From NCBI GenBank assembly GCA_030596395.1, contig JAUVKF010000001.1, positions 89,065 through 153,064 on the forward strand: a DNA stretch of 64,000 nucleotides, read 5' to 3'. Below the pieces are notes generated by a model. That model made no database searches and was not told where the DNA came from. It saw only the letters and a list, made by a program, of their open reading frames with translations. This document shows positions 19,702 to 27,105 of this stretch, one piece after another. The DNA is from Chlorobiota bacterium. GTDB taxonomy: Bacteria > Bacteroidota > Bacteroidia > Bacteroidales > F082. A program made the position numbers and the translations under genes. The stretch's first letter is position 1, and each line of letters begins with the position of its first letter.

Positions 19702-19870
19702 TTGTTGATTTATCGAGTTATTGAGATATTTGTTTGATCCACTTGTTATTCATTCATGATACCTAAACAATTTCAGGGCGTTTTTAGAATCATTCCAAAT
19801 ATTGAGGGAGGGCATGCTGTAGGTGAAAACTTTATTAATCAGTATGCGGATTTCTATTTATTGCATGGAC

Positions 19871-19953
19871 TGGAGTACTGGAACATTTGGAGTAATGGAG
19901 AGTAATAACTTGCATCAGTATAAAAATCTACTCCAACACTCCACTACTCCAAT
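19871..19953. repeat. TGGAGTA inverted repeat, copy A
   Basis: The left arm (19871-19907) repeats TGGAGTA-like units. The right arm (19929-19953) is the complementary series TACTCCA, ACTCCA, TACTCC. The arms can form a long hairpin. Related elements lie at 31475-31540 and 49366-49499. Confidence 0.7.
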
Positions 19954-20020
19954 AAAAGATTTTTCAATTAATTTTACTTCATGTGTAATTTAATTCACCC
20001 AATATCGTCCTCCTTTTAGA

Positions 20021-20548
20021 ATGACTGCAGAAGAATTCAAATCCCGGTTGCTACCGGTAAAAAATAAATTATTTCGCCTGGCTTTTACCCTGTTGTCAAA
20101 CAGGCAGGAAGCTGAGGATGCAGTACAGGAAGTTTATTTAAAAATGTGGGATATGCGTAAAGATCTGGTCAAATATAAAAGTACCGAGGCCCTGATGGTA
20201 ACCATAACACGCAACCTGTGTTTAGATAAACTGAAAACAAAGAAAAATAAGGCAATAAGCATAAATCAGGCATTTAATTTATCAGAAAGCAATGATCCTG
20301 AATTGGCTGCTGAGGAGATGGACATGGTGAATATCGTAAAGCAGATTATGCAGCAATTGCCGGCCCAGCAAAAAACAGTTATTCACCTGCGTGATGTTGA
20401 AGGTTATGATTATGAAGAAATAGTGGAGATCACTGGATTTGAAATGAATTATGTACGGGTAAATATTTCGCGGGGAAGAAAAAAAATTAGAGAAACAGTT
20501 CAAAAAATGCAACGCTATGATACCAGCAAAGCTTCAAGACTTAATTGA
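20021..20548 (+). CDS. ECF-type RNA polymerase sigma factor
   Basis: This 175-residue protein has region 2 (about 10-75: FRLAFTLLSNRQEAEDAVQEVYLKMW) and region 4 (about 110-165: LPAQQKTVIHLRDVEGYDYEEI, VRVNISRGRKKIRE), without regions 1 and 3, as in ECF sigma-70 proteins. It directs RNA polymerase to a specific set of promoters. Its end overlaps the start of the next gene, a membrane protein of anti-sigma type, by 32 bp, so sigma and regulator are made together. Two DUF4252 genes follow and are likely part of the same regulated unit. Confidence 0.93.
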   Translation: MTAEEFKSRLLPVKNKLFRLAFTLLSNRQEAEDAVQEVYLKMWDMRKDLVKYKSTEALMVTITRNLCLDKLKTKKNKAISINQAFNLSESNDPELAAEEMDMVNIVKQIMQQLPAQQKTVIHLRDVEGYDYEEIVEITGFEMNYVRVNISRGRKKIRETVQKMQRYDTSKASRLN

Positions 20549-21104
20549 AAAATTTTATGCCGGTGAAACAACTGAGCAGGAAGAAGATCAGTTGAAAGCC
20601 TACTTTAACCTCGCTGACTCTTCCAAAGATTTAGCCAGGGAAAAAGAGTATTTCATGGCCATGAATTCATTGAAAACAAAAGAGTTGGATGATACATTTG
20701 AAAAGGAATTGTTTAAACAAATCAATGATGAAAAGCCAGGCAGGAAACTCAAAGTCTGGGGTTACAGTCTTTCTGCAGTTGCAGCTACCATCACCATATT
20801 TCTGTTGGTTTGGTTCGGAACTGACATCCTGAATCCAGGAGAGGTTTACGGAACCATAAACGATCCACACCTTGCATTCGCGGAAACCCAAAAAGCACTT
20901 GACGAAATCTCGAAAAAAATGAACAAAGGACTTAAACCGGCAAAAAAAACAGTAGATAAAGTTGAGGAAAATGTGAAGAAAACCGGTGAAGTAAAAAAAT
21001 TGAACAAAGCACTTGAAAAAACAAAATCATTTCAAAAAATTGACGAGGCAAGCGAATTGTTAAAATCATTCAGCAAAGTCTATATCAATTACGGAAAATC
21101 ATAA
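20517..21104 (+). CDS. Putative membrane-bound anti-sigma factor
   Basis: This 195-residue protein has an N-terminal cytoplasmic part with LIEKFYAGETTEQEEDQLKA (about 8-28), a pattern common in Bacteroidota anti-sigma proteins. One transmembrane helix spans about residues 82-103. The periplasmic tail is lysine-rich and helical (about 120-195). Overlap with the sigma gene and this layout support sequestration of the ECF factor at the membrane. No zinc-binding ZAS His-Cys motif is seen, so the assignment rests on position and topology. Confidence 0.75.
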   Translation: MIPAKLQDLIEKFYAGETTEQEEDQLKAYFNLADSSKDLAREKEYFMAMNSLKTKELDDTFEKELFKQINDEKPGRKLKVWGYSLSAVAATITIFLLVWFGTDILNPGEVYGTINDPHLAFAETQKALDEISKKMNKGLKPAKKTVDKVEENVKKTGEVKKLNKALEKTKSFQKIDEASELLKSFSKVYINYGKS

Positions 21105-21130
21105 AAAATAAACACTTAAATAATTAAACC

Positions 21131-21664
21131 ATGAAAAAATTAGTAATCACATTGGCGATCATTGTATACGCAACTGCAAATGCCATGTACGCCCAAACAG
21201 CAATCGATGATCTTTATCATAAATATGCCGGAGAGAAAGGCTTTACCAGCATCAACATTTCACCTGAGATGTTTGGTTTTTTATCATCACTCGATATGAA
21301 TGACAGTTCTGACAAAGCCCAGGAAACACAGGAAGTACTTGACCAGCTCAGCGGACTGAAAATGCTTGTTTACGAGCCTGAAGGTGGTGCCAGCAACGAG
21401 GCTTTTCTTAAAGAGGTTAAATCATTAAGCAAGGCGAAAGGATATACTGAAATGATGTCGGTTGACAGTGAAGATGAAGTAGTAAAATTTCTTGCCAAAA
21501 AAGGATCTGACGGAAAAGTGCTCGAACTTTTAATGATCGTATTTGATGAAAAGGAAGCAGTTGTGATGAGTATGACCGGTAACCTTGACATGAAAACTAT
21601 TTCTGAGATTTCCAAATCACTGGATATTGATGGCATGGAAAATCTTGAAAAAATAGAGGAATAA
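21131..21664 (+). CDS. DUF4252 domain protein
   Basis: This 177-residue protein has a signal peptide (about 1-21, MYAQ at the cleavage site), so it is exported. The mature part matches the Bacteroidota DUF4252 pattern: IDDLYHKYAGEKGFTSINIS, SGLKMLVYEPEGG, and a C-terminal strand-rich LLMIVFDEKEAVVMSMTGN. No function is established for the family. It follows the anti-sigma gene by 26 bp and is probably controlled by this sigma/anti-sigma pair. Confidence 0.82.
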   Translation: MKKLVITLAIIVYATANAMYAQTAIDDLYHKYAGEKGFTSINISPEMFGFLSSLDMNDSSDKAQETQEVLDQLSGLKMLVYEPEGGASNEAFLKEVKSLSKAKGYTEMMSVDSEDEVVKFLAKKGSDGKVLELLMIVFDEKEAVVMSMTGNLDMKTISEISKSLDIDGMENLEKIEE

Positions 21665-21683
21665 ACTTATAAAACTGATACAA

Positions 21684-22085
21684 ATGAAGAATATCGCAAT
21701 CATACTATCACTTCTATTCTTAATGCCGTTTTGCAACCTGGCCCAGGATAGGGACAAGCCCGGATTTGAATTGGAAATTGAAGATCCTGAAATGGATATT
21801 GATTTTGATGGAGACATTGACATTTTTAACTTTCTGGATAAGGTTCAAAATCTGTATATCCTGAATTTTGAGTTCGACAAGGGAGATAAGGATGACCTGA
21901 CATCGTTTAAAAACAAACTAGAAAAACTGATCGAAAAGAAAGACTTTAAATCGATGGTTGACATATCGGGTGAAGGCCACGTGAGGATCTTATCACGAAG
22001 GGGCGATGGTAAAAATACATCCGATTTCCTTTTGATTACCGAAGGTGAAGACGATGCTATGTTTTTCTGGGCAAGCGGGGAATAG
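21684..22085 (+). CDS. Second DUF4252-like protein
   Basis: This 133-residue protein has a signal peptide (about 1-19, ending in CNLAQ). An acidic segment (EIEDPEMDIDFDGDIDIFNF) is followed by a shorter DUF4252-like core (VQNLYILNF, KSMVDISGEGHVRILSRRGD, FLLITEGEDDAMFFWASG). It lies 19 bp after the first DUF4252 gene and looks like a diverged paralogue. The acidic DxDxDxD stretch could bind divalent cations, which is an inference. Last gene of the sigma operon. Confidence 0.75.
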   Translation: MKNIAIILSLLFLMPFCNLAQDRDKPGFELEIEDPEMDIDFDGDIDIFNFLDKVQNLYILNFEFDKGDKDDLTSFKNKLEKLIEKKDFKSMVDISGEGHVRILSRRGDGKNTSDFLLITEGEDDAMFFWASGE

Positions 22086-22090
22086 ATTCC

Positions 22091-22609
22091 CTAAACGTTA
22101 TCAAAGGCCGGTGGAAAAATCACCTGCCCTGAAATACCATCAAGACTTCCCGGAAATAGCTCGATAGCCATAAATGCTTCATCGGGGGCTGGAAAAGGCG
22201 ATTTGATGCCCCATCGCGAGGCTCGTTTAAATCCAAATTTTGAATAATAACTGGGATAACCCAGAACAATAACTGATTCATATCCTGATTCTTTCGCTAT
22301 CTGCAAGCCAAAAATTACCAGCAATTTTCCAACACTCCGCTTTTGGAATTCAGGCAATACCGCCACGGGAGCCAGTGCAAGCGATTTGTTATGATGTCCT
22401 TTATTTTTAATTGAAACGGGCGTAAATAAAATATGCCCTATCACCTCAGCTTCTGTTTCAGCAACAATAGAAAGATTGCTGTTAAATTCATCCGCTTTGC
22501 GCAGTTCTTCGATGAGTTTTCCTTCTGCCTTGCGCTTAAAGGCAACATCATTTACCCTCGTGATCCCTTGATAGTCTTCAGCTTGTTCAGGCCTGAGGTT
22601 GATATTCAT
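22091..22609 (-). CDS. GNAT N-acetyltransferase, YhbS-like
   Basis: This 172-residue enzyme shows the GNAT fold: EVIGHILFTPVSI (strands 2-4), LALAPVAVLPEFQKRSVGKLLVIFG (about 85-110, the acetyl-CoA loop with the Q-x-x-x-x-G-x motif) and VLGYPSYYSKFGF (about 128-140). The pattern fits the YhbS/COG3153 group. The acceptor is unknown. It converges on the DUF4252 operon, with 5 bp between stops. TACATTTG on the minus strand at 22658-22665 may be its promoter. Confidence 0.85.
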   Translation of the reverse strand: MNINLRPEQAEDYQGITRVNDVAFKRKAEGKLIEELRKADEFNSNLSIVAETEAEVIGHILFTPVSIKNKGHHNKSLALAPVAVLPEFQKRSVGKLLVIFGLQIAKESGYESVIVLGYPSYYSKFGFKRASRWGIKSPFPAPDEAFMAIELFPGSLDGISGQVIFPPAFDNV

Positions 22610-22708
22610 AATTTATATAGTTATATCATCAAAACTAATCAAATGATGGTAGACTGGCAAATGTATTTTGTATTTTCGACAGCAAAATTAACTAACTAAA
22701 CTAGCAGT

Positions 22709-23521
22709 ATGGATTTTGATGAAGCCCAGGAAATGGCTGAAGACCCAAACAATATTTTGGGCATATATAACTATTGTGATGCATGGTGTGAACGCTGTTT
22801 GTTTACTTCTCGCTGCCTGAATTTTAAAATGCAAAGAAAGATTGAAGAGGAGATAGAGATACAGAAACGTGAAAAAGAAAATGTAGAATTCTGGGAACAG
22901 GTGGATGAAGCGATAGCGGATGTGAAGGATTTGATGGAAGAAAATGAAACAGAAGCTGCAAGTCTGGTAGATTTAGGTTTTGATGCTGATGATGACGATG
23001 ATTTAATGGCAGAGCATGAGATGCATCGAAAAAAAGCAAAGGAACAACCCATATCGAAGGCTGCCAAAAGATATATGGATGCCGTACATAACTGGTACAA
23101 AACCAAACAAGATGAAGGAATAATCACTTTTCCTGAAAAAAGAGAGGACCCTATTGTTTTTAATAAGATCGAAATTGATGATCCGGCACTTAGGCGCAGG
23201 CTGTCGATTGCCACCGAAATAGCCTTATACTATCATTTTCAGATTTGGGTTAAAGTAAGTCGTGCGCTAACAAGCAGTTATGGCGATCATGAAAGCGATC
23301 CCGATTTCAAAGATTACCCAAAAGATTCGGATGGTTCGGCAAAAGTTGCACTATTGGCAATCGACCAATCAATAGCCGGATGGACAACCCTGTATAAACA
23401 CATTCCTCCCATGCAACCTGAAGTCAGTGAATTTATTCAACTTCTTCGGCAACTCAGAAATGCCATTGAACGGGTTTTTCCTGATGCACGTAAATTTCAC
23501 CGCCCCGGACTTGATGATTAA
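22709..23521 (+). CDS. Hypothetical protein with N-terminal Cys cluster
   Basis: This is an intact 270-residue frame with an ATG start. The N-terminus has NYCDAWCERCLFTSRC (about 21-36), i.e. Cys spaced C-x3-C-x2-C-x5-C, suggesting a metal site. A highly charged coiled-coil-like part (about 45-75) and an acidic D-rich stretch (DADDDDD, near 94) follow. The C-terminal half is helical (AIDQSIAGWTTLYKHIPPM, LLRQLRNAIERVFPDARKFH). There is no signal peptide or membrane segment. I do not recognise the family. A REP-like hairpin starts 2 bp after the stop. Confidence 0.7.
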   Translation: MDFDEAQEMAEDPNNILGIYNYCDAWCERCLFTSRCLNFKMQRKIEEEIEIQKREKENVEFWEQVDEAIADVKDLMEENETEAASLVDLGFDADDDDDLMAEHEMHRKKAKEQPISKAAKRYMDAVHNWYKTKQDEGIITFPEKREDPIVFNKIEIDDPALRRRLSIATEIALYYHFQIWVKVSRALTSSYGDHESDPDFKDYPKDSDGSAKVALLAIDQSIAGWTTLYKHIPPMQPEVSEFIQLLRQLRNAIERVFPDARKFHRPGLDD

Positions 23522-23522
23522 A

Positions 23523-23555
23523 ACCTTCCAGAATTTGCAAAACCCGGAAGAGTCT
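23523..23555 (+). repeat. REP-like element, copy 1
   Basis: The sequence runs from ACCTTCCAG to GGAAGAGTCT with CTTCC/GGAAG arms and a TTTGCAAAA centre. It is the diverged member of four similar hairpins bracketing the RAYT transposase gene. Confidence 0.7.
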
Positions 23556-23583
23556 GAATAGAAATAAATAAAAGTTGAAGCAA

Positions 23584-24246
23584 ATGGATAAATTACAATA
23601 CGGACGTTACTATCACATCTATAATCGTGGAATTAATAGTTCAACTATTTTCAGACAGGAAGATGATTATGCATACTTTTTGATTTTGCTGCAAAAATAT
23701 CTGCTGGCTATCGCTGATATTTATTGTTATGCCTTGATGGGAAATCATTTTCATATTCTCGTCAAAATAAAAGATGAAAAGAATATCCCATTTCTTTCTC
23801 CTCATAGCCCTATGAAAAATGAAAATAAATGGCAATATCTTTCATTTGATGAGCTACGAGAATCTGGTATTCCAAAAAAACAATTGAAAAAACCAAATCC
23901 ATCCCGTCAATTTTCTCATTTTTTTAATACTTATACTAAACATTTTAACAGCAAATACAGCAGAACAGGAAGCCTTTTTGAAAAGAATTTCAAAAGAATT
24001 GAAGTATCAAATGAAGACTATCTAAGACAGTTAGTTTATTACATTCACCATAATCCATTACATCATGGTATTTCACTTGCTTTTGAGGATTATCAATGGA
24101 CTTCATATAATGACTATCTTAATAAAAAACCTACATTTCTTGACAAAAAAACCGTTATCAGCTGGTTCGATGATATTGAAGACTTTATTTATTTCCATCA
24201 AGAAGAACATGAGTTGTCATTTCTTAAGGATTGGCTGATAGATTAG
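23584..24246 (+). CDS. REP-associated tyrosine transposase (RAYT, Y1 HUH family)
   Basis: This 220-residue protein belongs to the IS200-like Y1 transposase superfamily, RAYT branch. It shows YHIYNRGINSSTIF (about 10-23), the metal-binding HUH motif GNHFHIL (His55, His57), and the catalytic-Tyr region LVYYIHHNPLHHG (Tyr about 153). Such enzymes cut and move REP hairpins. The ATG at 23584 is preferred to an upstream TTG. REP-type hairpins flank it on both sides, one beginning at its stop codon, so this is a complete REP/RAYT locus. The motifs are intact, so it may be active. Confidence 0.93.
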   Translation: MDKLQYGRYYHIYNRGINSSTIFRQEDDYAYFLILLQKYLLAIADIYCYALMGNHFHILVKIKDEKNIPFLSPHSPMKNENKWQYLSFDELRESGIPKKQLKKPNPSRQFSHFFNTYTKHFNSKYSRTGSLFEKNFKRIEVSNEDYLRQLVYYIHHNPLHHGISLAFEDYQWTSYNDYLNKKPTFLDKKTVISWFDDIEDFIYFHQEEHELSFLKDWLID

Positions 24247-24280
24247 ACCTTCCAGAGTTCGTAGAATCTGGAAGAGTCTA
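24247..24280 (+). repeat. REP-like element, copy 2
   Basis: It starts immediately after the RAYT stop codon. CTTCCAGA...TCTGGAAG (24249-24274) forms an 8-bp stem that extends to 11 bp with one bulged G, followed by AGTCT. Confidence 0.85.
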
Positions 24281-24310
24281 TAATAAGGCAGGTGAGTAAT
24301 TCTAGCAACT

Positions 24311-24336
24311 CTTCCAGGTCGTTCCGACTCTGGAAG
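24311..24336 (-). repeat. REP-like element, copy 3 (inverted)
   Basis: CTTCCAGGTC and GACTCTGGAAG pair with one bulge. Relative to copies 2 and 4 this one is in the opposite orientation, so copies 2 and 3 form a BIME-like pair. Confidence 0.8.
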
Positions 24337-24349
24337 GTTGGATACAAAG

Positions 24350-24381
24350 ACCTTCCAGAGTTTGCAAAACCTGGAAGTCTC
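24350..24381 (+). repeat. REP-like element, copy 4
   Basis: CTTCCAG and CTGGAAG form a perfect 7-bp outer stem (24352-24377) with an inner GTTT/AAAC stem. It has the same orientation as copies 1 and 2 and ends about 100 bp before valS. Confidence 0.85.
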
Positions 24382-24446
24382 TAAAGTCAACATAGATATT
24401 TCTAAAACTCTTCCAAAAGCTTCTGACACCCAATGGTTGATTTTAC

Positions 24447-24454
24447 TATTTTTG
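24447..24454 (+). promoter_or_regulatory. Candidate -7 element of valS
   Basis: TATTTTTG matches TAnnTTTG and ends 25 bp before the chosen valS ATG. No convincing -33 element is seen. Confidence 0.4.
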
Positions 24455-24479
24455 CGGCTCAAAATAAGTGACTGAATTA

Positions 24480-27104
24480 ATGGATATTCCCAGTAAATAC
24501 AATCCTCTAAAAAGCGAAGACAAATGGTATAGTTACTGGATGGAAAAAAAGTATTTCCATTCGGAACCTGACGACAGAGAGCCATTCACCATTGCCATAC
24601 CACCACCCAATGTAACCGGCATGTTGCACATGGGGCATATGCTCAACAACACCATTCAGGATGTGCTGATCCGGAGGGCGAGGATGCAGGGAAAAAATGC
24701 CTGCTGGGTGCCGGGTACCGATCATGCCTCCATTGCTACCGAAGCCAAAGTGGTTGCAAAATTAAAATCTGAAGGTATCAGCAAAGCTGAGATCACACGC
24801 GAGGATTTTATGAAGCATGCCTGGGAATGGAAAGAAAAGCATGGCGGAATTATCCTCGAGCAGCTAAAAAAACTGGGCGCTTCGTGCGACTGGGACCGAA
24901 CCCGGTTCACCATGGATGAGGCCCTGTACGATTCCGTAATTGATGTTTTTATCGACATGTTTAACAAAGGCCTGATCTACCGGGGTGTTCGGATGGTTAA
25001 TTGGGATCCAAGTGCTAAAACTGCGGTTTCGGATGAAGAAGTTATCCATAAAGAAGTCAATTCAAAATTATATTATCTCAACTATAAAGTTGAAGGTGAA
25101 GACGATTTTATCACCATTGCAACAACCCGTCCTGAAACAATTTTAGGCGATACCGCTGTTTGTGTACATCCTGAAGATGAACGCTTTAAACGGTTTCATG
25201 GGAAGAATGTCCTCGTTCCGCTTGTTGACAGGCCCGTACCTATCATAAAGGACGAATATGTTGATCGTGAATTTGGTACAGGTGCACTAAAAATTACGCC
25301 GGCACACGATTTAAATGATTATGAATTGGGATTGAAGCATAAGCTCAAAACCATCGATATTTTTGAAGATGATGGAACCATGAGTGAAGCTGCCGAATTA
25401 TATATAGGCAAAGACCGTTTTGTTGTGCGCGATGAAATTTTAGCTGATCTTGAGAAATCGGGCAATCTTGTAAAGGCTGAAGATTATATAAACAAAATTG
25501 GTTGTTCCGAAAGAACGGATGAAGTGATTGAACCAAAGCTCTCATTACAATGGTTTTTGAAAATGAAGGAACTCGCCAAAGGTGCCCTTGAAGTGGTTGA
25601 AAATGGTGATGTTCAATTCCATCCTCCTAAATTCAAAAATATGTATCGCCACTGGATGGAAAATATTCGCGACTGGAATATTTCGCGGCAATTGTGGTGG
25701 GGACAACAGATACCGGTTTATTACCTGCCAGATGGTGAAATGATTGCAGCCAAATCGAAAGATGAAGCATTACAAATTGCCAGAGAAAAATTCGATTCCC
25801 CTCTCAGTTTATCTGACCTGAGACAGGATGAAGATGTTGTGGACACCTGGTTTTCTTCATGGCTTTGGCCAATCTCAGTGTTCGATGGAATTCGCTTTCC
25901 GGATAATGATGACATAAAATATTACTATCCGACCAACGACCTGGTAACTGCCCCGGATATTATTTTCTTCTGGGTTGCACGGATGATCATGGCCGGGCTG
26001 GAATACAGAAATGATATTCCGTTCAGGAACGTTTATTTTACCGGTATTGTCCGTGATAAGATCGGCAGGAAAATGTCAAAAACTTTGGGAAATTCTCCTG
26101 ATCCACTGGAATTGATCAAACATTATGGCGCTGATGGTGTACGTGTAGGCATGTTGCTTACTGCCCCTGCAGGCAACGATCTTCCGTTTGATCCGGTCTT
26201 ATGCGAGCAAGGCAGAAATTTCAGCAATAAAATATGGAATGCACTCCGGCTAACACGAGGCTGGAGGATTGACAACGATCTTGAACAGTCCGAAAGCAGT
26301 AAGTTAGGTATTGAATGGTTTGAGTCGCGTTTCAACTTAACACTTAAAGAGATTGAAGGTTATTTCTTAAAATATCGCCTTTCGGATGCCCTGATGGCGA
26401 TCTACAAGCTGATCTGGGATGACTTTTGTAGTTGGTATCTCGAAATTGTAAAACCGGCTTATCAAAAGCCAATTGATGCAGCAACCTACCAGGCTACCAT
26501 TGACTTTTTTGAAAAACTCATGAAAATCCTTCATCCGTATATGCCGTTCCTGACCGAAGAAATCTGGCATATGCTTCGTGACCGGGAAGAAGGAGATGAT
26601 ATAATAATAGCTGAGATGCCCGAATCGCAAAAAAGTGAGCAGAAGATCATCAAAGCATTTGAAAAGGCAGAAGATGTGATTATTGGGATTAGAAAAGTCC
26701 GTAAAGAGAAAAACATCCTCAACAGGGAAAGCATCAAGCTGATGCTTCAACAGGGAAAACATGATGAAAGTAAATTTTATCCTGTTGTTGCTAAACTTGG
26801 TAATATTGAGCACATTGAGGAAGTCTCCGAAAAACCCTCAAATGCAATCACTTTTATTGTGGGTGCACAGGAATATTATATCCCGCTCACAGGAAGCATT
26901 GATGTGGAGGCTGAAGTTGCCAAACTGGAGGAAGAATTAAAATACACCGAAGGCTTCTTAAATTCAGTCATGAAAAAGCTTTCCAATGAGCGGTTTGTAA
27001 ACAATGCACCCGAAGCAGTGGTTGCCAAAGAAAAACAAAAACTTGCTGATGCAGAAGAAAGAGTTAAAGTGCTGAAAGATCAGTTGGCCGGTTTAAAAGC
27101 CTAA
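24480..27104 (+). CDS. valS: Valine--tRNA ligase
   Basis: ValRS (874 residues) charges tRNA-Val and edits mischarged Thr. The class I signature appears as PPPNVTGMLHMGHMLN (HMGH about 50-53) and KMSKTLGNS (about 530). The editing domain has TTRPETILGDTAV and the zinc-free insertion. A C-terminal coiled coil (about 805-874) is rich in Lys/Glu, as in other ValRS. I prefer the ATG at 24480 (MDIPSKYNP, the family start) over a GTG 12 bp upstream. It lies just downstream of the REP cluster. Confidence 0.97.
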   Translation: MDIPSKYNPLKSEDKWYSYWMEKKYFHSEPDDREPFTIAIPPPNVTGMLHMGHMLNNTIQDVLIRRARMQGKNACWVPGTDHASIATEAKVVAKLKSEGISKAEITREDFMKHAWEWKEKHGGIILEQLKKLGASCDWDRTRFTMDEALYDSVIDVFIDMFNKGLIYRGVRMVNWDPSAKTAVSDEEVIHKEVNSKLYYLNYKVEGEDDFITIATTRPETILGDTAVCVHPEDERFKRFHGKNVLVPLVDRPVPIIKDEYVDREFGTGALKITPAHDLNDYELGLKHKLKTIDIFEDDGTMSEAAELYIGKDRFVVRDEILADLEKSGNLVKAEDYINKIGCSERTDEVIEPKLSLQWFLKMKELAKGALEVVENGDVQFHPPKFKNMYRHWMENIRDWNISRQLWWGQQIPVYYLPDGEMIAAKSKDEALQIAREKFDSPLSLSDLRQDEDVVDTWFSSWLWPISVFDGIRFPDNDDIKYYYPTNDLVTAPDIIFFWVARMIMAGLEYRNDIPFRNVYFTGIVRDKIGRKMSKTLGNSPDPLELIKHYGADGVRVGMLLTAPAGNDLPFDPVLCEQGRNFSNKIWNALRLTRGWRIDNDLEQSESSKLGIEWFESRFNLTLKEIEGYFLKYRLSDALMAIYKLIWDDFCSWYLEIVKPAYQKPIDAATYQATIDFFEKLMKILHPYMPFLTEEIWHMLRDREEGDDIIIAEMPESQKSEQKIIKAFEKAEDVIIGIRKVRKEKNILNRESIKLMLQQGKHDESKFYPVVAKLGNIEHIEEVSEKPSNAITFIVGAQEYYIPLTGSIDVEAEVAKLEEELKYTEGFLNSVMKKLSNERFVNNAPEAVVAKEKQKLADAEERVKVLKDQLAGLKA

Positions 27105-27105
27105 C

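Larger units (their letters stand above)
19632..20020. other. Intergenic stretch between divergent POT and sigma genes
   Basis: This 389-bp stretch holds the POT promoter (19672-19701) and one copy of the TGGAGTA-type inverted repeat (19871-19953). No ORF or RNA gene is apparent. Confidence 0.6.

Noticed and set aside
22771..23214. Minus-strand frame of 147 codons
   Set aside because: It is antisense to the Cys-cluster protein, and its serine-rich sequence comes from codons of the acidic/charged plus-strand protein.
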